NCBI GenBank assembly: GCA_032027085.1 | Contig: JAVSMS010000001.1 | Coordinates: 4,069,730 to 4,133,729, forward strand | DNA from: Pseudorhodoplanes sp. | GTDB taxonomy: Bacteria; Pseudomonadota; Alphaproteobacteria; Rhizobiales; Xanthobacteraceae | Direction: 5' to 3' | DNA: 64,000 bases | Position numbers and translations under genes: made by a program | Part shown: piece after piece, positions 8,346 through 17,092 of the stretch | Position numbering within the stretch: the first letter of the stretch is position 1 | Layout of the letters: the number at the start of each line of letters is the position of its first letter | The notes under the pieces: model-generated | Database searches by the model: none | Seen by the model: the letters and a program-made list of their open reading frames with translations, nothing else | Told to the model about the DNA's origin: nothing

Positions 8346-9746
8346 ATGTCCAGCGAGAAAGAACGCGTCGCCATCGTCTCGGTCTTTGCCAGCGGCAGCC
8401 TGGCGGCGGCGAAATTCATTATCGGGGTGATGATCGGCAGCCTGGCGCTGATTTCCGACGCCCTGCACAGCCTGATCGATCTCGGGGCGACATTGGTGAC
8501 ATGGTACGCGGTCCGGGTCGGCGACAAACCGCCGGATGCCGAGCACCATTACGGCCACGGCAAGATAGAGAATGTTGCCGCTTTCGCCGAAACTGCCTTG
8601 CTTCTGCTGCTCGCCGGCGGCGTCACCGTCGAGGCGGTCAAACGCCTGATCGAGGGTGGCAGCCCGGTCACCTTTTCCATCATCCCGTTCATCGTTCTCG
8701 GCATCGAAATGGCAGTCAATGCCTGGCGCGCTCAGGTGCTTTGGACCGCGGCCAAGAAACACGGCAGCCAGGCTCTCGCTGCCGATGCGCTGCATTTTGC
8801 ATCCGACTTCTTCGGATCGATCCCGGTCATCATCGGGCTGATCCTCGCCGCCTATGGTTACCAATGGGGAGACTCGGCCGCGGCGCTTGTGGTCGCCGCC
8901 ATGATTACCATCCTGGCCATCCGCATGGGCCGCCAAACCGTTGACGCGCTGGTCGACACCGCCCCGGAGGGCGATACCGAACGGGTCGAAGCCGCATTGC
9001 AGACCGTTCCCGGCATTGTCGGCATTGAGCGCGTGCGCATGCGCAAGGTCGGTCCGCGCTATTTCATCGATGCCGCCGTTCGTATTCCGCGCACCTATCC
9101 GCTCGACCGCGTTGCAACCGTCAAGACCGGTGTCGAGAAAAAGCTGGACTCGCTCCTGGGCGATGCCGACGTGACTGTCACGGCAACGCCCGTCGCTCTC
9201 AGCGACGAGACGGTGCTGCAACGGGTCAATGTGATCGCGCGCAACCGCGCGCTCGCGGTGCACCACGTCACCGTGCAAAATCTGCAAGACAAACTCGCGG
9301 TTTCCCTCGATCTGGAAGTGGACGGACATCTGTCGCTCGGCGCGGCGCATGACATTGCCGACGGCCTCGAACGCGCGATTGAAGAGGAACTCGGCAACGG
9401 CGTGGAAGTGGAAACCCATATCGAGCCGCTGCAAGTCACGGACCTGTCCGGACGCGACGCATCGCTAGCGCGCGTGCGCGAGATCGAGGCGGCGCTGGTC
9501 GAGATTGCGGGTGAGATCGGCACGATCCGCCAGGTGCACGACGTGCGCGTGCGCGAGACGGACGACGGGGAGATGGTGAATTTCCATTGCCGCGTCGATC
9601 CGGCGCAAACCGTCCATACTATCCACGAAAAGGTCGACGATCTGGAACGCGGGCTACGCGATCGCTGGCCGTCGATCCGGCGTGTGATCGGTCACGCCGA
9701 GCCTTTGACGTCTTCCACTCAGGGTATCAGCACGGCGGCGCCCTGA
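8346..9746 (+). CDS. Cation diffusion facilitator family transporter
   Basis: A 466-residue inner-membrane metal:proton antiporter, predicted to export divalent metals (Zn, Fe, Mn or Co). The membrane part has the family hallmarks ISDALHSLIDLGATL in TM2, a HYGHGKIE cytoplasmic loop and DALHFASDFFGS in TM5, with Asp/His residues placed as in zinc sites. The C-terminus is long (about 270 residues) and seems to contain two or three successive ferredoxin-like cytoplasmic domains (IVGIERVRMRKVGPRYFID and a later similar block), more than in a minimal CDF of about 300 residues. ATG 8346 begins the conserved MSSEKERVAIVSV. It converges with the alcohol dehydrogenase gene and overlaps it by 28 nt. 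Confidence 0.9.
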   Translation: MSSEKERVAIVSVFASGSLAAAKFIIGVMIGSLALISDALHSLIDLGATLVTWYAVRVGDKPPDAEHHYGHGKIENVAAFAETALLLLLAGGVTVEAVKRLIEGGSPVTFSIIPFIVLGIEMAVNAWRAQVLWTAAKKHGSQALAADALHFASDFFGSIPVIIGLILAAYGYQWGDSAAALVVAAMITILAIRMGRQTVDALVDTAPEGDTERVEAALQTVPGIVGIERVRMRKVGPRYFIDAAVRIPRTYPLDRVATVKTGVEKKLDSLLGDADVTVTATPVALSDETVLQRVNVIARNRALAVHHVTVQNLQDKLAVSLDLEVDGHLSLGAAHDIADGLERAIEEELGNGVEVETHIEPLQVTDLSGRDASLARVREIEAALVEIAGEIGTIRQVHDVRVRETDDGEMVNFHCRVDPAQTVHTIHEKVDDLERGLRDRWPSIRRVIGHAEPLTSSTQGISTAAP

Positions 9747-10699
9747 AGACGCCCCTCGCGCAGGACGGCGAGCGCCTCATTGGCCTGCTCAAGCGGATAG
9801 CGCACGATTTCGGTCTTGATCCCGGCCTGCGGCGCAATGGCGAAAAATTCGCGCGCGTCTTCGCGCGTGAGATTGGCAACCGACAGGATCTGCCGTTCTT
9901 CCCACAGCAGACGATAGGGAAAGCTCGGAATATCCGACATGTGAATGCCGCCGCAGACGACGCGCCCGCCTTTCCTCACCGCGCGTAGTGCCGCGGGCAC
10001 CAATGCGCCGACCGGTGCGAAGATGATCGCGGCATCGAGCGGCTCCGGCGGCGCTTCATCGGAGGCACCTGCCCAGACAGCGCCAAGCGACTGCGCAAAA
10101 TTTTGCGCAGCCACATCGCCTGGCCGCGTGAAGGCGTAAACCTCGCGTCCATGCCAGATCGCCATCTGCGTCAGGATATGTGCGGCGGCGCCGAAGCCGT
10201 AGATGCCGAGCGAGTGCCCGTCTCCGGCCAGGCGATAGCTGCGCCAGCCGATCAGCCCCGCGCAAAGAAGCGGCGCGGCATGCGCATCATCCATCTTGTC
10301 CGGAAGCGGAAAGCAATAGCGCGCATCGGCAATGGTGTGGGTGGCGAAGCCGCCGTCCCGGGTGTAGCCGGTGAAGAGCGGTGCATCGCAGAGATTTTCC
10401 TGCTCGCGCTGACAGTAGGAGCACACACCGCAGGTGTGACCGAGCCAGGGAACGCCGACACGGTCGCCGAGCGCAAAACGCGTAGTTGAACCTACCTTTT
10501 CGACCGTACCGACGATTTCGTGTCCCGGCACGATCGGCATTTTCGCATGCGGGAGTTCGCCGTCGACCACGTGCAGGTCGGTGCGGCACACGCCGCAGGC
10601 ACTGATCCTGATCAGAATTTCGCCGGGTCCGGGCTCGGGCAATGGCCGCTCCCGCATGACGAGCGGCGTACCGGTCTTTTCCAAAAGCATGACACGCAT
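9719..10699 (-). CDS. Zinc-dependent alcohol dehydrogenase family protein
   Basis: A 326-residue medium-chain dehydrogenase/reductase. The catalytic zinc ligands are visible in CGVCRTDLH and VPGHEIVG. The structural zinc lobe is present with four cysteines (CGVCSYCQREQENLC). The Rossmann region is LGIYGFGAAAHILTQ, slightly unlike the usual GxGxxG. Expected reaction: NAD(P)-dependent alcohol/aldehyde interconversion, substrate unknown. Several in-frame ATGs occur; 10699 (MRVMLLEKTG) fits the family start, with 10735 and 10690 possible. Its 3' end overlaps the tail of the CDF gene on the other strand by 28 nt. Confidence 0.88.
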   Translation of the reverse strand: MRVMLLEKTGTPLVMRERPLPEPGPGEILIRISACGVCRTDLHVVDGELPHAKMPIVPGHEIVGTVEKVGSTTRFALGDRVGVPWLGHTCGVCSYCQREQENLCDAPLFTGYTRDGGFATHTIADARYCFPLPDKMDDAHAAPLLCAGLIGWRSYRLAGDGHSLGIYGFGAAAHILTQMAIWHGREVYAFTRPGDVAAQNFAQSLGAVWAGASDEAPPEPLDAAIIFAPVGALVPAALRAVRKGGRVVCGGIHMSDIPSFPYRLLWEERQILSVANLTREDAREFFAIAPQAGIKTEIVRYPLEQANEALAVLREGRLQGAAVLIP

Positions 10700-10753
10700 A
10701 TCGGGTATTGTCGGCCCGGCATGCGTGTCTTTCAACTCAAATGCAGCAAGACG

Positions 10754-11026
10754 TCACTTTGCGGCGATGCCGGCGGCCACGAACAGCTTGCTGTGGCGGT
10801 CGGTATCGTTCTTGATGATGTCGAACCGTGTCTGCGTTGCGGCCACAACAGCAATGATGGCGCCGTGCTTGGCCAGACCCTCCTGCAGGGTCCTGCAGCC
10901 GGCGACGGCGTCCCGGTTGACCTTGTGGATGATCGTCCTCGGTATGCCAGCCGGGACCATAAAGTCGAACCAGGATTGCTCCCGCCGCGCCTGTCCGTTT
11001 TGCTTGGGATCGACAGGCGGCAGCAA
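10754..11026 (-). pseudogene. Decayed C-terminal fragment of a TctC/Bug-type solute-binding protein
   Basis: About 80 codons on the minus strand read QSWFDFMVPAGIPRTIIHKV, then NRDAVAGCRTLQEGLAKHGA and end SKLFVAAGIAAK. This parallels the C-terminal lobe of tripartite tricarboxylate transporter receptors (SWFG..APAGTP..VV.KLN, ERL...GAE, KAAGI). A full receptor has about 320 residues with a signal peptide; nothing upstream matches the N-terminal two thirds, and the family residues are eroded. I read it as a remnant and not a working gene. No TctA/TctB membrane partner is present. Confidence 0.6.
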
Positions 11027-11169
11027 AGCAAATACCCCGTTTCAGGCATTGGCAAACGTTTGTTGTATCCTCACATGCTGCTGCCGCATCTTACTCTTGC
11101 CCTTGTGTTGCGGCCCATTGTGCTAAGACGCCTGCTGAATCCATCCCGCTTTTCATTAGCTGAAAGAAC

Positions 11170-13815
11170 ATGCGCACCGAGCAAGCCCGTCCCATCCGCC
11201 TGCAGGATTATCGCCCGCCAGACTGGCTCGTGGATAAAGTCGATCTCGATGTTGCGCTGCATCCCGGTGCCTCGCGCGTGCGCAGCGTCCTGACACTGCG
11301 CCCCAATCCGGCGGCCCGTCATCCGGCGCCGCTTGTTCTGGATGGCGACGGTCTGACGCTCAAAAGCCTGTCGATCGACGGACGTCCCCTTGAAGCCGAC
11401 GCCTTCGCCGCGACACCTGACAAGCTGACGATTGCGCAGCCGCCGCAAAGCGCCTTCCGCCTCGAGATCGAGACGCTCGTCGATCCGTCCGCCAACACGC
11501 AATTGATGGGGCTGTACCGCTCGAACGGCGTCTATTGCACGCAATGCGAGGCCGAGGGCTTTCGCCGCATCTCGTATTTTCCCGATCGCCCGGATGTGAT
11601 GGCGGTCTACACCACGCGCATCGAAGCCGACAAAGGCGAAGCGCCGATCCTGCTGTCGAACGGCAACCTGGTGGAGTCGGGCGATCTTCCCGGCGGCCGT
11701 CATTTCGCGGTCTGGCACGACCCCTTCCCGAAGCCGTCCTATCTGTTCGCGCTGGTCGGCGGATCACTGGCCTGCGTGGAAGACAGCTTCACCACCATGT
11801 CCGGCCGCAAGGTGGCGCTGAAAATCTATGTCGAGCCGGGCAAGGAAGACCGCTGCGCCTATGCGATGGATTCGCTCAAGCGGTCCATGCGCTGGGACGA
11901 AGAGGCCTTCGGCCGCGAATACGATCTCGACATCTTCATGATCGTCGCGGTGTCGGATTTCAACATGGGCGCGATGGAGAACAAGGGGCTGAACGTCTTC
12001 AACGACAAATACGTCCTCGCCTCGCCCGAGACCGCGACCGATACCGACTTCGCCTCGATTGAAGGCATCATCGCCCACGAATATTTCCACAACTGGACCG
12101 GCAACCGCATCACTTGCCGCGACTGGTTTCAGCTCTGCCTTAAGGAAGGCCTCACCGTCTATCGCGATCAGGAATTCACCGCCGACCAGCGCTCGCGGCC
12201 GGTGAAGCGCATCGGCGACGTGCGCGGCTTGCGCGGACATCAATTCATCGAGGATTCCGGCCCCCTCGCCCATCCGGTGCGGCCGGAACTCTATCACGAG
12301 ATCAACAACTTCTATACGAGCACGGTCTACGAAAAGGGCGCCGAGGTCGTGCGCATGATCCGCACCCTGCTCGGCCCTGATCTGTTCCGCCAAGGCATGG
12401 ATCTCTATTTCGCGCGCCATGATGGCGAAGCGGCGACCATCGAGCAATTCGTGCAATGTTTCGCCGACGCGTCGAAGCGCGACTTTTCCCAGTTCATGCG
12501 CTGGTATTCACAAGCCGGCACGCCGGAGGTGATCGCGAGCGGACACTACGATGCGAAGGCGAAAACCTACACGCTTGATCTTCAACAGACCCTGCAGCCA
12601 ACGCCGGGCCAGCCAAGCAAGGAACCCATGGTCCTTCCGCTCTCGCTTGGCCTCATCGGCAGCGGCGGGCAGGACCTGCCGCTGCAGATCGGCGGCCGCA
12701 CGGTGGAGCGCGGTGTCATCGTGCTCGACAAGCCCTCGCAATCCTTCGTGTTCGAGAATGTCGGCGAGACGCCGGTGCTGTCGCTCAACCGCGGTTTCTC
12801 CGCGCCCATCAAGCTGACGGCCAACCTGTCCGCGGCCGATCTGCAGCTCATGGCGGCGCGCGACAGCGACCCCTTCAACCGCTGGCAGGCGTTGCAGACG
12901 CTGGCGACGCGGGGCCTGATCCAGAATGTCGCGGCCTTGCGAGCGGGCAATGCCGCGCAGTCCGACGACGGGCTGGTCGCGGCGCTGGCCGCGATCCTCA
13001 CCGACACCTCGCTGCAGCCGGCCTTTGTCGCGCTGGCGCTCGCGGTGCCGAGTGAAGCCGATATCGCGCGCGAGATCGGCAAGGATGTCGATCCCGACGC
13101 GATATTTCGCGCGCGATCCTTCCTGCGGGCCGCGATCGGGCGACGCCTGGCGAAGCCACTGGCCGAAACCTATGCCGCGATGACCAATAGCGGTCCCTTC
13201 AGCCCCGACGCGGCCAGCGCCGGACGCCGTTCACTCAAGAATATTGCACTCGATCTCCTGGCCGCAGACGCCAATGCGCAAGGCATCGCCCGCGCCTACG
13301 CGCAATTTCAGGCGGCCGACAACATGACCGACCGCATGGCCGCGCTCGCGACGTTGTCACTGCACGACGTGCCGCAGCGGCAGGCGGCTCTCGAGGATTT
13401 CTACAATCGTTACTCAGCCGACCCGCTGATCATCGACAAATGGCTGGCGCTGCAGGCCGCCATCCCGGAAGCCGGAACGCTCGACCGCGTGAAATCGCTG
13501 ACCGGGCATCCCGCCTTCTCGATGAGCAATCCCAACCGCGTGCGCTCGCTGATCGGCGCCTTCGCGCAGGGCAACGCCACGCAGTTCAACCGCGCCGACG
13601 GCGCCGGCTATGATTTCGTGGCAGAGAAAATTCTTGAGCTCGACCCGAAGAACCCGCAAGTGGCCGCGCGGCTGATGACCGCTTTTCGCTCCTGGCGCGC
13701 GCTGGAAAGCGGCCGTCGCGCCAACGCGAAAGCCGCGTTGCAGCGCGTGGACGCGACCGCCTCCCTCTCCGCCGATGTCAAGGACATCGTCAGCCGCGCG
13801 CTGGCGGACAGCTGA
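11170..13815 (+). CDS. pepN: Aminopeptidase N (M1 family)
   Basis: An 881-residue cytoplasmic zinc metallo-aminopeptidase that removes N-terminal residues from peptides; length matches E. coli PepN (870). Key motifs: GAMEN at about 267-271 (substrate N-terminus recognition) and HEYFHNWTG with HExxH at 303-307, followed by Glu 326 as third zinc ligand. The GNRITCRDWFQLCLKEGLTV block is the bacterial PepN signature. The C-terminal helical domain is complete. It is followed after 46 nt by the MaoC-like gene and probably has its own promoter in the 140 bp upstream. Confidence 0.95.
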   Translation: MRTEQARPIRLQDYRPPDWLVDKVDLDVALHPGASRVRSVLTLRPNPAARHPAPLVLDGDGLTLKSLSIDGRPLEADAFAATPDKLTIAQPPQSAFRLEIETLVDPSANTQLMGLYRSNGVYCTQCEAEGFRRISYFPDRPDVMAVYTTRIEADKGEAPILLSNGNLVESGDLPGGRHFAVWHDPFPKPSYLFALVGGSLACVEDSFTTMSGRKVALKIYVEPGKEDRCAYAMDSLKRSMRWDEEAFGREYDLDIFMIVAVSDFNMGAMENKGLNVFNDKYVLASPETATDTDFASIEGIIAHEYFHNWTGNRITCRDWFQLCLKEGLTVYRDQEFTADQRSRPVKRIGDVRGLRGHQFIEDSGPLAHPVRPELYHEINNFYTSTVYEKGAEVVRMIRTLLGPDLFRQGMDLYFARHDGEAATIEQFVQCFADASKRDFSQFMRWYSQAGTPEVIASGHYDAKAKTYTLDLQQTLQPTPGQPSKEPMVLPLSLGLIGSGGQDLPLQIGGRTVERGVIVLDKPSQSFVFENVGETPVLSLNRGFSAPIKLTANLSAADLQLMAARDSDPFNRWQALQTLATRGLIQNVAALRAGNAAQSDDGLVAALAAILTDTSLQPAFVALALAVPSEADIAREIGKDVDPDAIFRARSFLRAAIGRRLAKPLAETYAAMTNSGPFSPDAASAGRRSLKNIALDLLAADANAQGIARAYAQFQAADNMTDRMAALATLSLHDVPQRQAALEDFYNRYSADPLIIDKWLALQAAIPEAGTLDRVKSLTGHPAFSMSNPNRVRSLIGAFAQGNATQFNRADGAGYDFVAEKILELDPKNPQVAARLMTAFRSWRALESGRRANAKAALQRVDATASLSADVKDIVSRALADS

Positions 13816-13861
13816 CTCACCCCGTCACCCCACCGCGAAAGTCAAAAGCAATACGACCGCC

Positions 13862-14326
13862 ATGCACGCACCAATTCCCAAACGATATTTCGAGGACTTT
13901 GCGCCCGGAATGATTTTCGAGTTCGGCGACTACCTGATGACCGAGCAGGAGATCGTCACCTTTGCCCAGGCCTACGACCCGCAGCCCTATCACCTTCGCC
14001 GCGATCCCGGCCCGCACGCCGCGGTCAACGAACTGATCGCCAGTGGCTGGCACACCTGCGCCGTGACCATGCGCATGATGGTGGACCATTTCAATCCGCC
14101 GGAAACCATCCTGCCCGCCGGCGGCGTCGAGTCCTTGCGGTGGCTGCGCCCGGTTCGACCGGACGATCGTCTGCGCGTCAAGCTAACCGTCCTGGAAACG
14201 CGCGCCTCGACCAGCAAGCCGGATCGAGGAGTCGTGAAGGTCCAGGTGGAGGTGTTCAATCAGCGCGACGAGGCGGTCATGACCGAGAATGTGGTCAAGC
14301 TGTTCCGCAGGCGCATCCCGGCCTGA
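13862..14326 (+). CDS. MaoC-like hot-dog fold dehydratase family protein
   Basis: A 154-residue single hot-dog protein. It has the RYFEDFAPGMIFEFG opening and a TEQEIVTFAQAYDPQPYH hydratase-2-like motif with candidate catalytic Asp and His, then LIASGWHTCAVTMRM and the C-terminal beta strands. Proteins of this type hydrate or dehydrate enoyl-CoA thioesters, but many short members have no assigned substrate. ATG 13862 begins the conserved sequence; upstream in-frame codons fall inside pepN. Confidence 0.85.
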   Translation: MHAPIPKRYFEDFAPGMIFEFGDYLMTEQEIVTFAQAYDPQPYHLRRDPGPHAAVNELIASGWHTCAVTMRMMVDHFNPPETILPAGGVESLRWLRPVRPDDRLRVKLTVLETRASTSKPDRGVVKVQVEVFNQRDEAVMTENVVKLFRRRIPA

Positions 14327-14644
14327 CAGCCGGCGCTGCGCGTCCACCGACATCCGTGCGCGCCTTTCAAGATGCGCTGCACAATTGTCGCCTCGCGCTC
14401 TTGCGCGCGCACGAGCAGCTAACCGATTCTGAAGACTCGATTTCTTCACATCGCGTGCGCGGGCAGCGGCGTGCTGCGCCGGTCTGCGCACGCTGCTGTT
14501 CATATCTTTCTCGCGGTAATTGACTGTTAAGACTCTCGACAAATCAGCGCGCATCGATTCCAATCGGCATGTGATTCGGAGTGATGCGGCACATCCTTCC
14601 GGTCGGGGTGGCGTTAAGGGGATCCATCATATACGGGGGCCAGC
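14327..14644. other. Intergenic stretch with no recognisable gene
   Basis: A 318-bp gap between the MaoC-like gene and the histidine kinase. I see no credible reading frame, tRNA or strong terminator hairpin. It presumably contains the kinase promoter, but no confident -35/-10 pair or operator can be named. Confidence 0.5.
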
Positions 14645-16951
14645 ATGGCGCGCGTCGAGGCGGCGAGCGCGTCTGTACGATCTGATTCGATCAAGGGCAT
14701 GGCACAATCTATTGCCAAGCCCGCATACAGACGCCTGCTGACTGCCGAACCGGCGCTGCGCCGTGCGGTCCCCGCGCTGATCATCGCCTTCCTACTCACC
14801 ATCGCAATTGGCGCCTTTGTGCAGGTGCTGGATCATCGCCGCCAGGCGATCGCCGATGCGAGCAAGGACATCGAAACCATCGCCGAAGTGCTTTCGGACC
14901 GTTTCGATCGCCCCCGCCGGGAGGACGCCGCGCCGCTCTGGCGCAGCGCACAGCAGGTTCTTGACCAGGCGCGCACCGCCCGCACCACGGCGGCGGGCCG
15001 CTATATTCTGGTCAGCAATCCGGAAGGCCTGGTCGTCGCCGCGGCGCCCGCCACCCCCGGCTTTGTCGGCCGCAAGCTGCTGGACATTCTTGGCGAAGCG
15101 CAGCCGCTGACTGCGCTCGGTGTGGATGCCGGCGTCATGGAAATCCACCTCTCCGATGACCGCCCGGCGCTGGCCACGGTGCGCCAGTTGAACCCGCCTT
15201 ACGGCCAGCTCGCGGTCTTTCAACGCCGTTCGGATGTGCTTGCGGCCTGGCGTTCCGACACCACGCTAACGGTGACGCTCTCGGCCACCACCGGCTTCGT
15301 CCTTCTCATTCTCGGCTTTGCCTTCCACTGGCAGGCGACGCGCGCCCGCGAAGCCGATATCATTTATGACACCGTGCGCAGCCGCATCGACACCGCGCTC
15401 AATCGCGGCCGCTGCGGCCTATGGGACTGGGATCTCGCGCGCGGGCGCATCTTCTGGTCGCATTCCATGTTCGCCATTCTCGGAATCGATCCGAAGGACG
15501 ATCTCTTGCCCTTCTGGGAAGTGAACGGGCTGGTCCATCCCGACGACATCAATCTCTATGATCTTGCCGCGCAGCTTGCCGAGTCGCGGACCACCTCTGT
15601 CGACCACGACTTTCGCATGCACCATGCAAGCGGCAAATGGATCTGGCTGCGCGTTCGCTGCGAGCTGGTGCAGCAGCAGCACGGCGAGCCCGGCCTGCAT
15701 CTGATCGGCATCGCCGTCGACGTCACCGAACAGAAGGGTCTGGTGGAAAAAACCGTGGCGGCCGACCTGCGCCTGCGCGACGCCATCGAGACGATTCCGG
15801 AAGCCTTTGTGTTGTGGGACGCTGACAACCGGCTGGTCCTCTGCAATTCGAATTTCCAGGCCCTGCACAATCTGCCTGACGAAGCTGTCGCCGCCGGCAC
15901 GCCTTACGAAGACATCGTTTCCCTGGGCCGCAAGCATGTGATCCGCACCAAGATCAGCGCCGCGGGTGCCGACATTCCCGGCGCCCGCACCTTCGAGGCG
16001 CAGCTCGACGACGGCCACTGGCTCTATATCAGCGAGCGGCAGACCAAGGATGGCGGCTATGTTTCCGTCGGCACTGACATCACCGCGCTGAAACAGAACG
16101 AGCGCAAGCTGATGACCAGCGAGAAGCGCCTGCTCGCGACCATTGAGGACCTGCGGCAATCGCAGCAGCAATTGCAAGACTTGGCGGAGAAATATGCAAA
16201 GGAAAAGGACCGCGCCGAGGACGCCAATCAGGCGAAGTCGAAATTCCTTGCGAATATGAGCCACGAACTGCGCACGCCGCTCAACGCCATCATCGGTTTT
16301 TCCGAGATCATGGAAAAAGGCATGTTCGGCGACCTGGGCGCGCCGAAATACAAGGAATATTGCCGCGACATCCACCAGAGCGGACAATACCTGCTCGACG
16401 TCATCAACGATGTGCTCGACATGTCCAAGATCGAGGCGGGCCGCTTCAGGCTCGAGCCGCAGGAGGTCGAGCTCGACCAGATTCTTGCCGACGCCATGCG
16501 CGTTGTCTCTACCACCGGCGAAGAAAAATCCCTGTCGCTGAATGCCCGCATCGCGCCCGGCATCCGGATGCGCGCCGACCGCCGCGCACTCAAGCAGGTG
16601 GCGCTGAATCTCTTGTCGAATGCGGTGAAGTTTACGCCCGATGGCGGCCGCGTCACCGTGCGCGGGCGCGCCCGCGGCGGCTGCGTGCTGATCGCGATCA
16701 GCGACACCGGCATAGGCATTCCGCGCGAGGCGCTGAAGAAACTCGGTAAGCCCTTCGAGCAGGTCGAAAGCCAATTGACCAAGACCTATCATGGTTCCGG
16801 GCTTGGCCTCGCCATCGCAAAGTCATTGGTCGAATTGCACAACGGCACGATGCGCATCCGCTCGACGCCCGGCGCGGGCACCGTTGTGCTGGTGCGGCTG
16901 CCGGTCGAAGGACCGGCGCTGGGACAGCCGCAAACTGCGACGGTGCACTGA
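14645..16951 (+). CDS. PAS-domain sensor histidine kinase, PleC/DivJ-like
   Basis: A 768-residue inner-membrane hybrid of sensing and kinase domains. TM segments near 41-61 and 209-229 bracket a periplasmic region of about 150 residues. Two PAS domains follow (GLWDWDLARGRIFWS and AIETIPEAFVLWDADNRLVL) and then a short coiled coil. The HisKA box FLANMSHELRTPLNAIIGFS has its phospho-acceptor His near residue 540. The ATPase has N box (LLSNAVKFTPDGG), G1 (SDTGIGIP) and G2 (GSGLGLAIAKSL). The sequence after the H box (EIMEKGMFGDLG, DVLDMSKIEAGRF) closely resembles alphaproteobacterial PleC/DivJ/PdhS kinases acting on DivK, so a cell-cycle role is plausible but inferred. No cognate regulator is adjacent. 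Confidence 0.88.
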   Translation: MARVEAASASVRSDSIKGMAQSIAKPAYRRLLTAEPALRRAVPALIIAFLLTIAIGAFVQVLDHRRQAIADASKDIETIAEVLSDRFDRPRREDAAPLWRSAQQVLDQARTARTTAAGRYILVSNPEGLVVAAAPATPGFVGRKLLDILGEAQPLTALGVDAGVMEIHLSDDRPALATVRQLNPPYGQLAVFQRRSDVLAAWRSDTTLTVTLSATTGFVLLILGFAFHWQATRAREADIIYDTVRSRIDTALNRGRCGLWDWDLARGRIFWSHSMFAILGIDPKDDLLPFWEVNGLVHPDDINLYDLAAQLAESRTTSVDHDFRMHHASGKWIWLRVRCELVQQQHGEPGLHLIGIAVDVTEQKGLVEKTVAADLRLRDAIETIPEAFVLWDADNRLVLCNSNFQALHNLPDEAVAAGTPYEDIVSLGRKHVIRTKISAAGADIPGARTFEAQLDDGHWLYISERQTKDGGYVSVGTDITALKQNERKLMTSEKRLLATIEDLRQSQQQLQDLAEKYAKEKDRAEDANQAKSKFLANMSHELRTPLNAIIGFSEIMEKGMFGDLGAPKYKEYCRDIHQSGQYLLDVINDVLDMSKIEAGRFRLEPQEVELDQILADAMRVVSTTGEEKSLSLNARIAPGIRMRADRRALKQVALNLLSNAVKFTPDGGRVTVRGRARGGCVLIAISDTGIGIPREALKKLGKPFEQVESQLTKTYHGSGLGLAIAKSLVELHNGTMRIRSTPGAGTVVLVRLPVEGPALGQPQTATVH

Positions 16952-16980
16952 GGGAGCGCGCGCACCTTTATGTGAGTTGT

Positions 16981-17063
16981 CACCGCCCGCGAAAGCCGGC
17001 GATCCCGTAAGCACAATATTTTCACCAGTTTACTGGATGCCCCGCTTTCGCGGAGCATGACAG
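16981..17063. repeat. Palindromic repeat family A, copy 1
   Basis: Imperfect inverted repeat ending in GTTTACTGGATGCCCCGC and CGCGGAGCATGACAG. The same outer arms and internal GTTTACTGGAT recur at 47314 and 48219. It lies between the converging kinase and glnE genes, where it may act as a bidirectional transcription stop. Confidence 0.7.
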
Positions 17064-17092
17064 AACGGGCAAATGATCGAAGGAAAAACGTT

